A DNA stretch of 9,437 nt from a bacterium (GCA_027037155.1 JALWBK010000147.1:1-9437); one strand, 5' to 3'; shown: positions 1 to 8,025, counted from the stretch's first letter. Notes: generated by a model not told the origin, from the sequence alone. Translations and numbers: made by a program.

Positions 1-561
1 GGGTATGTGTTTTAGGCGAAATTCCCTTGCAAGCTCAAGTTGTCTCTTCCTGCCTCTTCCCTGTATGGCTTCAAGCCTTTCTCTATCAACCCACCCTCTC
101 TTTTCGGGTATGGTCTCGGGAAGAAGTTTTGCACAAAGGGGTCTGAGGATTAATCCCTCAAGGCCGCTTTCTTTCTCTATGATTTTTAGTGCATCTTTTC
201 TCTGGGACATAGGTCTTTGTCCCACGACCTCTCCCGATACAACAAACGAGGCTCCTAAAGCCTCCATAAGTTCCTTTGCCTTGCGGAAAAAGAAGATCTT
301 GCAGTCTATGCACGGATTCATGCCCTGACCATAGCCGTATTTGGGGGAAAAAAGAATATCTAAGAACTCCTCTTGAAGGTCTATTATTTTGGGGGATATG
401 CCGTAGTTTTTCTGGCATTCCTCCACGAATCTTCTGCTATTGTTTCCCGTAAACCAGATGTAAAAGTGAAGAGGTATAACCTCTACGCCTTGGTTTTCTA
501 CCAGTTTAACCGCTAATATGCTGTCTAAGCCGCCTGAAAAGAGAGCTACAGCCTTTGGCAT
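1..561 (-). CDS. PP-loop ATP pyrophosphatase, MnmA/ThiI-like (C-terminus beyond window)
   Basis: The frame is open from the ATG at 561 to the window edge, giving 187 codons with no stop, so the C-terminus is missing. Residues 9-14 read SGGLDS, the ATP-binding PP-loop of adenylating enzymes such as MnmA, ThiI and QueC. Further landmarks are GYGQGMNPCIDCK (residues 76-88, with Cys84 and Cys87), SGEVVGQRPMSQ (109-120), LRPL (139-142) and GWVDRE (156-161). As I recall, these are shared by a COG0482-like group in Aquificales and Epsilonproteobacteria annotated as tRNA thiouridylase-like. The likely role is ATP-dependent activation of a substrate, probably tRNA, for sulfur transfer, with the CxxC as a candidate sulfur or metal site; the substrate is inferred. 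The start lies 5 bases after the DUF763 stop with no clear Shine-Dalgarno, so translational coupling is likely. Family is confident, exact function is not. Confidence 0.8.
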   Translation of the reverse strand, partial: MPKAVALFSGGLDSILAVKLVENQGVEVIPLHFYIWFTGNNSRRFVEECQKNYGISPKIIDLQEEFLDILFSPKYGYGQGMNPCIDCKIFFFRKAKELMEALGASFVVSGEVVGQRPMSQRKDALKIIEKESGLEGLILRPLCAKLLPETIPEKRGWVDRERLEAIQGRGRKRQLELAREFRLKHIP

Positions 562-566
562 GGGGC

Positions 567-1643
567 TTAAATAGCACAGCTGGTGAGAGATTCAAGCCTC
601 CTAAAGGCTCGTAGCTTGTCGCTGTGGCCCATCTTGGCTCTGTTCACCATCTCTTTCAACACCTCTATGGTGTGCCTGTACGTTTTCAGGTTTACGGGGT
701 ACGGATGCCCGTCTTTTCCACCGTGGGCGAAGGAGAAGCGGGCTGGATCTCTGTAGCTGACAGGTGTGCCGTAAATTACCTCTGAGGTGAGGGCCAGTGC
801 TCTCAAAAAGGAGGCTCCTGTGCCTTTTGTAAGCAGAAGTTCTTCAAAGTTTGAAACCTGCTTCTCGTAAAGGTTCAAAAGCGTGCTCTTTAATCGTGCT
901 GGATTGATGCAGCGGGTATCAATGTGGTGATGTGGTGGCATTTTTAGAACAAGCTCTATTTCGGGCAGGACTTTCTCCCCCTCTTTTGAAAGCTCAAGTA
1001 TGCCCCTTCTGTTATCCTCTGCTTCGGAGGCTACAAGATTCAGAACCGTGCCCTTCACATCGCAACAGACTGCACTGTGAGGATCTGAGGTGAAGCTTTT
1101 TAGAGACTCGCTGTACCAGTGGTACCTTCTTGCCATTTGAGATTCGGGATTCAGCCCCTGCTGTATTACGCACCACCTGCCCTTTTTGTCAAAGAAGATG
1201 GTGTGGTGATAAAGAGAGAAACCATCTTGCAAAGCGCTGTTGTCTATTTTTGCCGTTAATCTGCTAACTTTTATGAGCAGTTCACCTGTCTCCAATCCAA
1301 TCTGCTCGCACTTTTGGTCTATCTGTTCAGGTGCTTTAAGCGCGCTTTTCCCTTTTCCTCCTGCTGCAAAAAGCCCCAGCTCCTTGCCGATGCTTTTTAG
1401 GGCTTCTTTTATGGCACCGGTGGTAGTGGTGGTGAGGCCGCTGGAGTGCCAGTCAAAGCCTAAAAGACACCCCAGCGACTGAAACCAGAAAGGATTTGAA
1501 AGTCTTTCTAATATGCCTGCTGTACCCCATTCCAGAGCCATTACCTCCAAGATGGCTCCGGCGAGCTCTGTCATCTTCTCAAAGAGCCATCTTGGGGCTT
1601 TCCCCGTGTGCAGGGGAAGATCTGCTCTTCCTGTCCTTTTCAT
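567..1643 (-). CDS. DUF763 family protein
   Basis: A 358-residue protein of the DUF763 family (COG1415), whose biochemical function is unknown to me. It is recognised by its start MKRTGRADLPLH, then GKAPRWLFEKM (residues 14-24), DWHSSGLTTTTTGAIKEALK (64-83), AAGGKGKS (93-100), a central YHHTIFFDKKGRWCVIQQG (145-163) and a C-terminal block KMPPHHHID (234-242). The frame runs further upstream to 1745, but that extension lies in another gene and lacks family character. The family-typical N-terminus begins exactly at the ATG at 1643, which I take as the start. It overlaps the preceding membrane-protein gene by 65 bases and has no strong Shine-Dalgarno, suggesting coupled translation. The His-rich PPHHHID stretch and the invariant basic and aromatic residues hint at metal or nucleic-acid chemistry, but this is only inference. 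No catalytic assignment is justified. Confidence 0.88.
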   Translation of the reverse strand: MKRTGRADLPLHTGKAPRWLFEKMTELAGAILEVMALEWGTAGILERLSNPFWFQSLGCLLGFDWHSSGLTTTTTGAIKEALKSIGKELGLFAAGGKGKSALKAPEQIDQKCEQIGLETGELLIKVSRLTAKIDNSALQDGFSLYHHTIFFDKKGRWCVIQQGLNPESQMARRYHWYSESLKSFTSDPHSAVCCDVKGTVLNLVASEAEDNRRGILELSKEGEKVLPEIELVLKMPPHHHIDTRCINPARLKSTLLNLYEKQVSNFEELLLTKGTGASFLRALALTSEVIYGTPVSYRDPARFSFAHGGKDGHPYPVNLKTYRHTIEVLKEMVNRAKMGHSDKLRAFRRLESLTSCAI

Positions 1644-1824
1644 GATTGTTACCAGTGAAGATCCACTTGTCCACGAACCAGAAAATGCAGGCTCCAAAGG
1701 CCTGTCCCACCATAAGGTTGAGCCAGAGTGGCAGGTGTTTCTCAAGAAAGAGCATTATGGGCAGCATGACCCAGGCCGACACCTGCCACCTGAGATGGTA
1801 GATGAGGTACCTTTTCACGGACAT
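1579..1824 (-). CDS. Small two-helix membrane protein, unknown function
   Basis: An 81-residue protein beginning MSVKRYLIYHLRWQ. A TTG codon lies just upstream at 1827, but the ATG at 1824 sits 6 bases after GAGGT (1831-1835), inside the end of the enolase gene, so I chose the ATG. Two hydrophobic stretches are visible: about residues 15-28 (around WVMLPIMLFLE) and 31-54 (LPLWLNLMVGQAF to KWIF). They are joined by a short turn and followed by a hydrophilic tail with many Lys, Arg and Ser. The good ribosome site, 4-base spacing to enolase and membrane-like composition argue that it is real. The last 21 codons lie within the DUF763 coding region, so the tail may be a by-product of the overlap rather than a functional part. 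I recognise no family and propose no function. Confidence 0.7.
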   Translation of the reverse strand: MSVKRYLIYHLRWQVSAWVMLPIMLFLEKHLPLWLNLMVGQAFGACIFWFVDKWIFTGNNHEKDRKSRSSPAHGESPKMAL

Positions 1825-1828
1825 CAAG

Positions 1829-3100
<1,272 letters not shown>

Positions 3101-3118
3101 TCACCTCCTGATGGCTCC

Positions 3119-4567
3119 TTAATCTAATCCGTATTCCTTCCACCTTTTGTTTACAAGCTCTACAATCTCCTTCTTCATCTCAATGTCCGGTGGCCACTCT
3201 CTGGTGTATCCCTCCTCAGGCCACTTCTTTGTGGCGTCTATACCCATCTTGCCGCCGTAGTTTGGCAATGTGGAAGCGTGGTTCAGCACATCCACTGGTC
3301 CCTCTTGTATTATCACGTCCCTTGCGGGGTCAACGTTGTTGCCAAGCCTCCACAACACCTCGCTCAGGTCATGAACATTCACCCACTCATCCACCACCAC
3401 CACGAACTTGGTGAACATCATCTGTCCCAGTCCCCATACTGCGTTGATCACCTTTCTCGCGTGTCCGGGAAACTGCTTCTTTATAGAGATTATGGCCACG
3501 TTATGGAACACCCCTTCAATGGGAAGGTTTATGTCAACGATTTCGGGGATTGTCTTTTTAAGCAGTGGAAGGAATATTCTCTCCGTTGCCTTTCCGATGT
3601 AGCAGTCCTCTTTAGGCGGTCTTCCCACTATGGTGGATGGGTAGATGGCGTCCTTCCTCATGGTTATGCAGGTGATGTGAAAGACAGGGTACAGGTCTTC
3701 CATGGAGTAGTATCCGGTGTGGTCGCCGAAGGGCCCTTCTATCCTCCGCTCTCCAGCCTTCACATACCCTTCCAACACGATCTCTGCGTTGGCGGGCACT
3801 TCTACATCTACCGTTTCTGCCTTGACCATCTCCACGGGTTTTTCTCGTAAAAATCCGGCGAACATCATCTCGTCAATCTCTGGCGGAAGTGGAGCAGTGG
3901 CGGCGTATATGACCGCTGGATCGCATCCCAGAGCTACAGCCACTGGAAGGTCCTGGCCCATCTCCTCGGCCTTTTTGAAGTGTCTTGCTCCGTCCTTGTG
4001 CACGTGCCAGTGCATTCCTGTGGTTCTTCTGTCAAAGACCTGCATACGGTACATGCCGCAGTTTCTCTCGCCAGTTTCCGGGTCTTTGGTGAAGACAAGG
4101 GGCAGGGTTATATATCTGCCTCCGTCTAACGGCCAGCACTTCATTATGGGAAGTTTGAATAAGTCCACATCTTCTCCTTTGAGGATGATCTCTTTACATT
4201 TGGCTTTGTTAACCTGTTTCGGGATAAAGTCCGCAAGCTTTTTAAGCTTTGGAAGGGCCTTCAGCTTTTCCATAAAGGTTGTGGGCACCTCAGGCTCAAT
4301 GAAGTCTCTTATCCTTTCCGCTATCTCATCTATGTCCTCCACTCCCAAGGCAAAGCACATCCTCTCCCATGTACCGAAAAGGTTTATTACCAGTGGGATT
4401 TCAGAGCCTTTCACCTTATCAAACAAAAGGGCCGGTCCTCCTTCCCTTATGACTCTGTCCGCAATTTCAGTTATCTCCAATTCTGGATCAACTTCTACCT
4501 TAATTCTCTTCAGTTCTTTTCTCTTCTCTAACTCGGAGATGTAGTGGTGAAGGTCTTTAAAGGCCAT
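3119..4567 (-). CDS. UbiD-family prenylated-FMN decarboxylase, probably in menaquinone synthesis
   Basis: A 482-residue UbiD-family protein, full length for the family. UbiD enzymes use prenylated FMN (made by a UbiX partner, not in this window) and a divalent metal to decarboxylate unsaturated or aromatic acids. The catalytic Arg-Glu-Asp/Glu triad is visible as Arg174 in YRMQVFDRRTTGMHWH (173-188), and Glu277 and Asp282 in IEGPFGDHTGYYS (276-288). Other family marks are VGRPPKEDC (314-322) and DEWVNVHD. It is directly followed by a UbiE/MenG methyltransferase. In bacteria that make menaquinone by the futalosine route, a UbiD homologue (MqnL) decarboxylates the naphthoate ring. Aquificales respire with (thio)menaquinones, so that role is more likely here than ubiquinone synthesis, though this rests on lineage and context. 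The start has a GGGAGG-type ribosome site in the 15-base gap. Confidence 0.93.
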   Translation of the reverse strand: MAFKDLHHYISELEKRKELKRIKVEVDPELEITEIADRVIREGGPALLFDKVKGSEIPLVINLFGTWERMCFALGVEDIDEIAERIRDFIEPEVPTTFMEKLKALPKLKKLADFIPKQVNKAKCKEIILKGEDVDLFKLPIMKCWPLDGGRYITLPLVFTKDPETGERNCGMYRMQVFDRRTTGMHWHVHKDGARHFKKAEEMGQDLPVAVALGCDPAVIYAATAPLPPEIDEMMFAGFLREKPVEMVKAETVDVEVPANAEIVLEGYVKAGERRIEGPFGDHTGYYSMEDLYPVFHITCITMRKDAIYPSTIVGRPPKEDCYIGKATERIFLPLLKKTIPEIVDINLPIEGVFHNVAIISIKKQFPGHARKVINAVWGLGQMMFTKFVVVVDEWVNVHDLSEVLWRLGNNVDPARDVIIQEGPVDVLNHASTLPNYGGKMGIDATKKWPEEGYTREWPPDIEMKKEIVELVNKRWKEYGLD

Positions 4568-4582
4568 ACTTGAGCCTCCCTT

Positions 4583-5263
4583 TCAGCTTTTGAAAGCCTT
4601 GTAGCAGTGGCATATACCGAGGGTGTATTTCTCATAGATCACCCTTTTAAATCCGGCTTCTGTCAGTTCTTTCGCGAACTCCGATGGCTTTGGGAATCTC
4701 TCTACTGACTCTGGAAGATAGCTGTAAGCCTCTTTGTCTCGCGAGATTATCCATCCAACTATAGGGAGGATTTTGTGAAAGTAAAGATCGTATATCAGCC
4801 TGAAGATGCCTGAGGGCTTGGAGAACTCAAGGATAACTGCAACCCCCGTCTCTTTAAGAACCCTGTAAAATTCAAAAAGGGTGGCTTTTCTATCTTCCAC
4901 GTTCCTGATGCCAAAGGCGATGGTGATCCCGTCAAAGGTTTCATCTTTAAACGGAAGCCTCTCTCCCTCTCCCAAAACGAGAAAGAGCTTCTTACCCTTT
5001 TTAAAGGCTTTTCTTTGGGCTACTTCCACCATTTTGGGGGCGGGATCAAGCCCGAAAACCTTTGCGTCAGGTTTCTGCTTCAGTATTTCAAAGGCAACGT
5101 CTCCGGTGCCTGTTGCCACATCTAAAAAGTGATCTCCTCCCTCTTCAAGCATAAAGGATACAGCTCTTTTGCGCCAGACAATGTCCTGTCCGAAGCTTAG
5201 AAGATGATTGAGCAGATCATACCATTGCGATATGCGATTGAACATATATCGGGTTTTGAACAT
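4583..5263 (-). CDS. ubiE: UbiE/MenG demethylmenaquinone C-methyltransferase
   Basis: A 226-residue SAM-dependent methyltransferase of the UbiE/COQ5/MenG family, which adds a ring methyl group in the last stage of menaquinone or ubiquinone synthesis at the membrane face. The family N-terminus is clear: MFNRISQWYDLLNHLLSFGQ (residues 7-26). SAM-binding motif I is LDVATGTGD (47-55), the acidic end of strand 2 lies in GLDPAPKM (71-78), and the family signatures FGIRNVEDR (117-125), LEFSKPSG (145-152) and SYLPESVERFP (181-191) are intact. It starts 2 bases after the DsrE-like stop codon with a poor ribosome site, suggesting coupling, and it ends 15 bases before the UbiD-like gene. The pair supports a quinone role. 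In Aquificales, whose quinone may carry a methylthio group, the exact substrate is uncertain. Confidence 0.93.
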   Translation of the reverse strand: MFKTRYMFNRISQWYDLLNHLLSFGQDIVWRKRAVSFMLEEGGDHFLDVATGTGDVAFEILKQKPDAKVFGLDPAPKMVEVAQRKAFKKGKKLFLVLGEGERLPFKDETFDGITIAFGIRNVEDRKATLFEFYRVLKETGVAVILEFSKPSGIFRLIYDLYFHKILPIVGWIISRDKEAYSYLPESVERFPKPSEFAKELTEAGFKRVIYEKYTLGICHCYKAFKS

Positions 5264-5265
5264 CT

Positions 5266-5601
5266 TCAGATGGTTAACAGCTTTTCTCCGTTTTTGATGA
5301 GCTTTGTGAGCTTTTCTCCCCAGTATATGACCTCAACTCCCATCTCTTCAAGCTTTTCGGTGGCACCAAGCTGATCTGCGCAGGCCTTGCATGCAGAAAG
5401 CTTCACGCCCTTCTCCTTCATCTTTTTAAGCACTTCCTGATACCTCTCGTCTTCTGCTGCTATCTTGGTGGTCTCTCCCCAGATGATGAGCACCACCTCA
5501 TCCCACCAGCCGTACTTCAGGGAGTTCACCGTGTACATAGCAACCATCTTCTCTAAGGTTAAATAGCTTGGATTAGTCCAGAGTACATACAAAGTGGCCA
5601 T
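5266..5601 (-). CDS. DsrE-like sulfur-relay family protein
   Basis: A 111-residue protein with the DsrE/F-like fold pattern: a first beta strand ATLYVLWTNP, an amphipathic helix, a second strand DEVVLIIWGE (residues 34-43), a helix, then the motif KLSACKACADQLG (67-79) holding Cys71 and Cys74, and a last strand GVEVIYWGE (88-96). In characterised relatives a cysteine near this place accepts persulfide sulfur and passes it between proteins in the cytoplasm (DsrE, TusD). This one probably acts alone or as a homo-oligomer, since no DsrF or DsrH partner lies nearby. A strong purine-rich ribosome site precedes the ATG, 15 bases after the ferritin/VIT1 gene. Its neighbours, a siroheme-type reductase and quinone enzymes, make sulfur transfer plausible, but the partner is unknown. 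Confidence 0.85.
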   Translation of the reverse strand: MATLYVLWTNPSYLTLEKMVAMYTVNSLKYGWWDEVVLIIWGETTKIAAEDERYQEVLKKMKEKGVKLSACKACADQLGATEKLEEMGVEVIYWGEKLTKLIKNGEKLLTI

Positions 5602-5616
5602 AGCTTTCCCCCTCCC

Positions 5617-6483
5617 TTAAATGTCTATGCCAAGACTCTTTCTCGCAAAAAGTCCAACGGCGAAGGATATAAATGCCACTCCCATACTGATGGCCAGCAT
5701 TTCGGTAAAGCCCTTTTTGAAGTCTGTCTCCTGCACCACTGACATGAAGAAAGTGAACAGATAAATTATGCCAACCGCGCCGGCAAGGCTAAGAACAAGG
5801 GCCAATATGTAACTTGAGAACACAAAGAAGGGCCATATCAAAACTATAACAGCCAGAATGTACGCTATCCCCGTATAAATAGAGGCCTTTATGGGACTTT
5901 TGTCTTCGCTGGCCTCTGATTTCTGGGAGAGGTACTCCGATGCACACATAGAGAAGGATGCTGCAACTCCCATGATCAGCCCTGCGAGCCCTATGATTTT
6001 GCTGTTCTGCATGGCAAAGGTGAATCCTGCCAGAGAACCCGTTAGCTCCACCAGTGCATCGTTCAAGCCCAGTACCATGGAGCCCACGTACTTCAGCCGC
6101 TCTTCCTCAATCATCTGTATCAGCATCTGCTCGTGGGCAAACTCGTCGTTGAGTATCTGTGCAGCCACAGGATAGGTGTCGCTGAGTTCTTCATACGCCT
6201 TTTCGGCTGCCTCTTCGCCCCGTTCCATCAGCTTAATGGCGAAGGTGATGCCAAAAACGAGGGAGAGAAGAACGTAAAAGACAATCTTGAACTTGTTGGG
6301 CTTCACCTCTTCTTTGGTCAGTTCCTTCCACTGGTGGTAGTGTTTAAGCTCATCTTCAGCGATCTTGGTCAAAACCTCTTTGTTGTTTCCTTTGGCTCTT
6401 TTGGCTAAGAATTTGTAGATGTAGTACTCTGTTATCTCGTTTTCTTGGAACCTTAAGATTAACTCTTTCGTTGCGCTATCCAC
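5617..6483 (-). CDS. Ferritin-like/VIT1 fusion membrane protein (MbfA-type iron exporter)
   Basis: A 288-residue protein joining an N-terminal ferritin-like (erythrin) domain to a C-terminal VIT1/CCC1 domain. Candidate di-iron ligands in the first part are Glu16, Glu45 and His48 (in AEDELKHYH, 42-50), then Glu114 and His117 (in NDEFAHEQM, 112-120). The membrane part has a segment at about 66-84 between the ferritin helices, the VIT1 hallmark GLNDALVELTGSLAG (139-153), a conserved SMCASEYLSQKSE (178-190), and further segments near 201-222, 224-250 and 264-281. In related MbfA proteins the ferritin domain senses iron or oxidant and the VIT1 domain exports Fe2+. The start codon is GTG at 6483, with GGGAGG 5 bases upstream; no in-frame ATG would keep the ferritin helices. 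Manganese rather than iron is a possible substrate. Confidence 0.88.
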   Translation of the reverse strand: MDSATKELILRFQENEITEYYIYKFLAKRAKGNNKEVLTKIAEDELKHYHQWKELTKEEVKPNKFKIVFYVLLSLVFGITFAIKLMERGEEAAEKAYEELSDTYPVAAQILNDEFAHEQMLIQMIEEERLKYVGSMVLGLNDALVELTGSLAGFTFAMQNSKIIGLAGLIMGVAASFSMCASEYLSQKSEASEDKSPIKASIYTGIAYILAVIVLIWPFFVFSSYILALVLSLAGAVGIIYLFTFFMSVVQETDFKKGFTEMLAISMGVAFISFAVGLFARKSLGIDI

Positions 6484-6495
6484 CGCTTCCTCCCT

Positions 6496-7296
6496 TTAAT
6501 TTGCTTTCAGCTCGTTAAGCAAATGGGGATGCTCGCTCAGTATTTTGCCAAGCCTTTCTCCCCTTTTGCAATACCTTTTGTAGAGAAAAATCACCCGTTG
6601 CAGCATTCTTAACACCTCGTCCTTTGTTGCCAGTTCCGCTATGGGTGTGGCAAGCCTCGGGTGTCTTCCTAACTTTCCGCCGATGAGGATTCTATAGCCC
6701 GTTTTCTTTGCACTGAGGGCCTTTGTTTTGCAGGTTTTTATACAGTCTATGCAGTGTGAGCATAGCTCGTCATTGAAGAGCGCTTTGTTGTCTTTGAGCC
6801 CTATAACGTTGTCGGGACATGCGGCGATGCAAGCCCCACAACCGTTACAAAGCGCTTCGTCAAAGCCCTTTTGAGCAACTCCTATGATGCCAAAGTCTGC
6901 TATGTGCACCCTTGAGCAGGCATTGGGGCATTCGGAAATAGCTATCCTGAACTGGTTGTGGTGCTTGAGCTTGCCGTTGGTTTTATCAAGCAGAAACTCT
7001 GTGATCTTCTCTTCTTCAAGAAGCTTTTCTATTTCCTCAATGAGCTTTCGGGAATTGGTAATGGCGTGGGAGCATCCAAATCTTCCAAAACATGCTTCAA
7101 CAGCATATCCTCTTTCAGCCGATGCAGCTTTGTCCTTCAGCTCCCTTTTGGCTCTGTAAAGGGCTTCTGGAGTGATCACGCTTAATCCCTGCTGTTGTGC
7201 CCATTCTTCAACCTTCTTTCTCACTTTTCCTCTGACGAAAAAGGGGATCTGGTTGAAGATCTTGAGCGCATCCTCACTCCAGCTCACCTTTCCCAT
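6496..7296 (-). CDS. Small siroheme/4Fe-4S reductase-like protein with PCP_red domain and ferredoxin domain
   Basis: A 266-residue, probably cytoplasmic redox protein of three parts. Residues 3-45 (WSEDALKIFNQIPFFVRGKV onward) resemble the PCP_red domain also found at the end of the protochlorophyllide reductase B subunit. Residues 62-140 resemble the nitrite/sulfite reductase 4Fe-4S-siroheme domain, with the full ligand set C-X5-C (Cys69, Cys75) and C-X3-C (Cys123, Cys127 in SECPNACSR), then HIADFGIIGV. Residues 150-189 are a two-cluster ferredoxin: Cys150, 153, 156, 160 and Cys179, 182, 185, 189. The usual ferredoxin-like half-domain that precedes the C-X5-C in larger reductases is not visible, so sulfite or nitrite reduction is not assured. 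The start is 3 bases after the ferredoxin gene, whose product is a natural electron partner. The basic C-terminal tail is unassigned. Confidence 0.87.
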   Translation of the reverse strand: MGKVSWSEDALKIFNQIPFFVRGKVRKKVEEWAQQQGLSVITPEALYRAKRELKDKAASAERGYAVEACFGRFGCSHAITNSRKLIEEIEKLLEEEKITEFLLDKTNGKLKHHNQFRIAISECPNACSRVHIADFGIIGVAQKGFDEALCNGCGACIAACPDNVIGLKDNKALFNDELCSHCIDCIKTCKTKALSAKKTGYRILIGGKLGRHPRLATPIAELATKDEVLRMLQRVIFLYKRYCKRGERLGKILSEHPHLLNELKAN

Positions 7297-7299
7297 GGT

Positions 7300-7992
7300 T
7301 TAGACCCTCTGGCGGCGTATAATGTTTCCCTGAACGCTTACCACTACCACCTCAACAGGCGCACTGCTTTTGGCTATCTCCCTTGCTTTGACCACCATGT
7401 TAATAAGTCCTCTGCAGCACGGAACCTCCATAACCACCACCGTGACAGACCTTGGCTTTGCGACGTTGAAAATGTCGGCAAACCTTTCAACGTACTCTGC
7501 TTTTGGATCAAACTTTGGGCATCCTACAAGGATCTTCTTTCCCGTAAGAAGTTTGGTGTGAAGCTCGGGGTATGCGGCAGGCACGCAGTCTGCCACAATC
7601 AAAATGTCAGCATTTTTCAGGAAAGGAGCCGTTGGAGGAACCAACCTTACCTGAACGGGCCAGTGGGTTAGGGCAGAGGGGATATTGACATCCTGCTGGG
7701 GCTGTTCAGAGCTAAACTCCCGCAGTTTGCTTCCCGCGCAAACATGTTGATGTGAGTGATGATGCACAGCCTCTTCGTCAAAGGCCTCTGCTTCTCTTTC
7801 AACGATTTTTATGGCGCCCTTGGGGCAGTGCCCTATACATACTCCTAATCCATCGCACATCCTTTCAGAAACTAACTTGGCTTTCCCGTTTATGATTTGG
7901 ATGGCTCCCTCCTCACATGCCTCAACGCATATTCCGCAACCGTCGCACAAACTCTCGTCAATCTCCACAATCTTCCTCAAGACCTTTGGCAT
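7300..7992 (-). CDS. 4Fe-4S ferredoxin-like protein with C-terminal Cys-rich domain (FrdX-like)
   Basis: A 230-residue protein, first gene of the long minus-strand operon. An in-frame ATG at 8061 would add 23 residues, but the ATG at 7992 has AAGGAGGT (complement of 7997-8004) 4 bases upstream and begins a typical ferredoxin N-terminus, so I take that one. Cluster 1 is complete (Cys16, 19, 22, 26 in CDGCGICVEAC). Cluster 2 reads CDGLGVCIGHCP, with Leu where the second cysteine should be (Cys46, 52, 56 remain). A His-rich linker HHHSHQHVC (77-85) follows. The C-terminal domain carries ADCVPAAYPELH (134-145), VGCPKFDP (156-163) and MEVPCCRG (188-195). This type occurs in anaerobes and, as I recall, is sometimes found with hybrid-cluster protein genes under HcpR control. 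It probably carries electrons to the next gene's reductase; the partner is inferred. Confidence 0.88.
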   Translation of the reverse strand: MPKVLRKIVEIDESLCDGCGICVEACEEGAIQIINGKAKLVSERMCDGLGVCIGHCPKGAIKIVEREAEAFDEEAVHHHSHQHVCAGSKLREFSSEQPQQDVNIPSALTHWPVQVRLVPPTAPFLKNADILIVADCVPAAYPELHTKLLTGKKILVGCPKFDPKAEYVERFADIFNVAKPRSVTVVVMEVPCCRGLINMVVKAREIAKSSAPVEVVVVSVQGNIIRRQRV

Positions 7993-7996
7993 CTCA

Positions 7997-8004
7997 ACCT
8001 CCTT
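7997..8004 (-). promoter_or_regulatory. Ribosome binding site fixing the ferredoxin start
   Basis: AAGGAGGT on the minus strand lies 4 bases before the ATG at 7992. It decides against the upstream in-frame ATG at 8061, which would also sit upstream of the predicted transcription start (about 8013) and inside the FNR-like box. Confidence 0.85.
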
Positions 8005-8019
8005 AAGCCATTTTGTACA

Positions 8020-8025
8020 AAGATA
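8020..8025 (-). promoter_or_regulatory. -10 box of the long minus-strand operon
   Basis: TATCTT on the minus strand matches four of six positions of TATAAT. It places the transcription start near 8013, leaving a leader of about 20 bases with the ribosome site. No TTGACA-like -35 box is present at the right distance; the activator palindrome at 8048-8061 occupies that place, as expected of an activator-dependent promoter. Confidence 0.55.

Noticed and set aside
1419..1433. GGT-type microrepeat
   Set aside because: It encodes the run Thr71-Thr75 of DUF763, in a conserved part of that family, so it is explained by coding constraint.
1643..1745. Upstream extension of the DUF763 frame by 34 codons
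   Set aside because: The family-typical N-terminus begins at 1643, and the extension is an out-of-frame reading of the small membrane-protein gene.
3278..4544. Long plus-strand open frames (190 and 275 codons) opposite the UbiD-like gene
   Set aside because: They lie wholly antisense to a strongly recognised full-length gene, have no family character or ribosome sites, and are rich in Ser, Pro, His and Leu as expected of antisense translation.
7195..7671. A 158-codon plus-strand frame across the ferredoxin and reductase genes
   Set aside because: It is antisense to two well-supported Fe-S protein genes and shows no motif of its own.
8012..8021. Ten-base palindrome TTTGTACAAA at the predicted operon start point
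   Set aside because: It is short and AT-rich and overlaps the -10 region. It could be an operator, but chance occurrence is likely and nothing else supports it.
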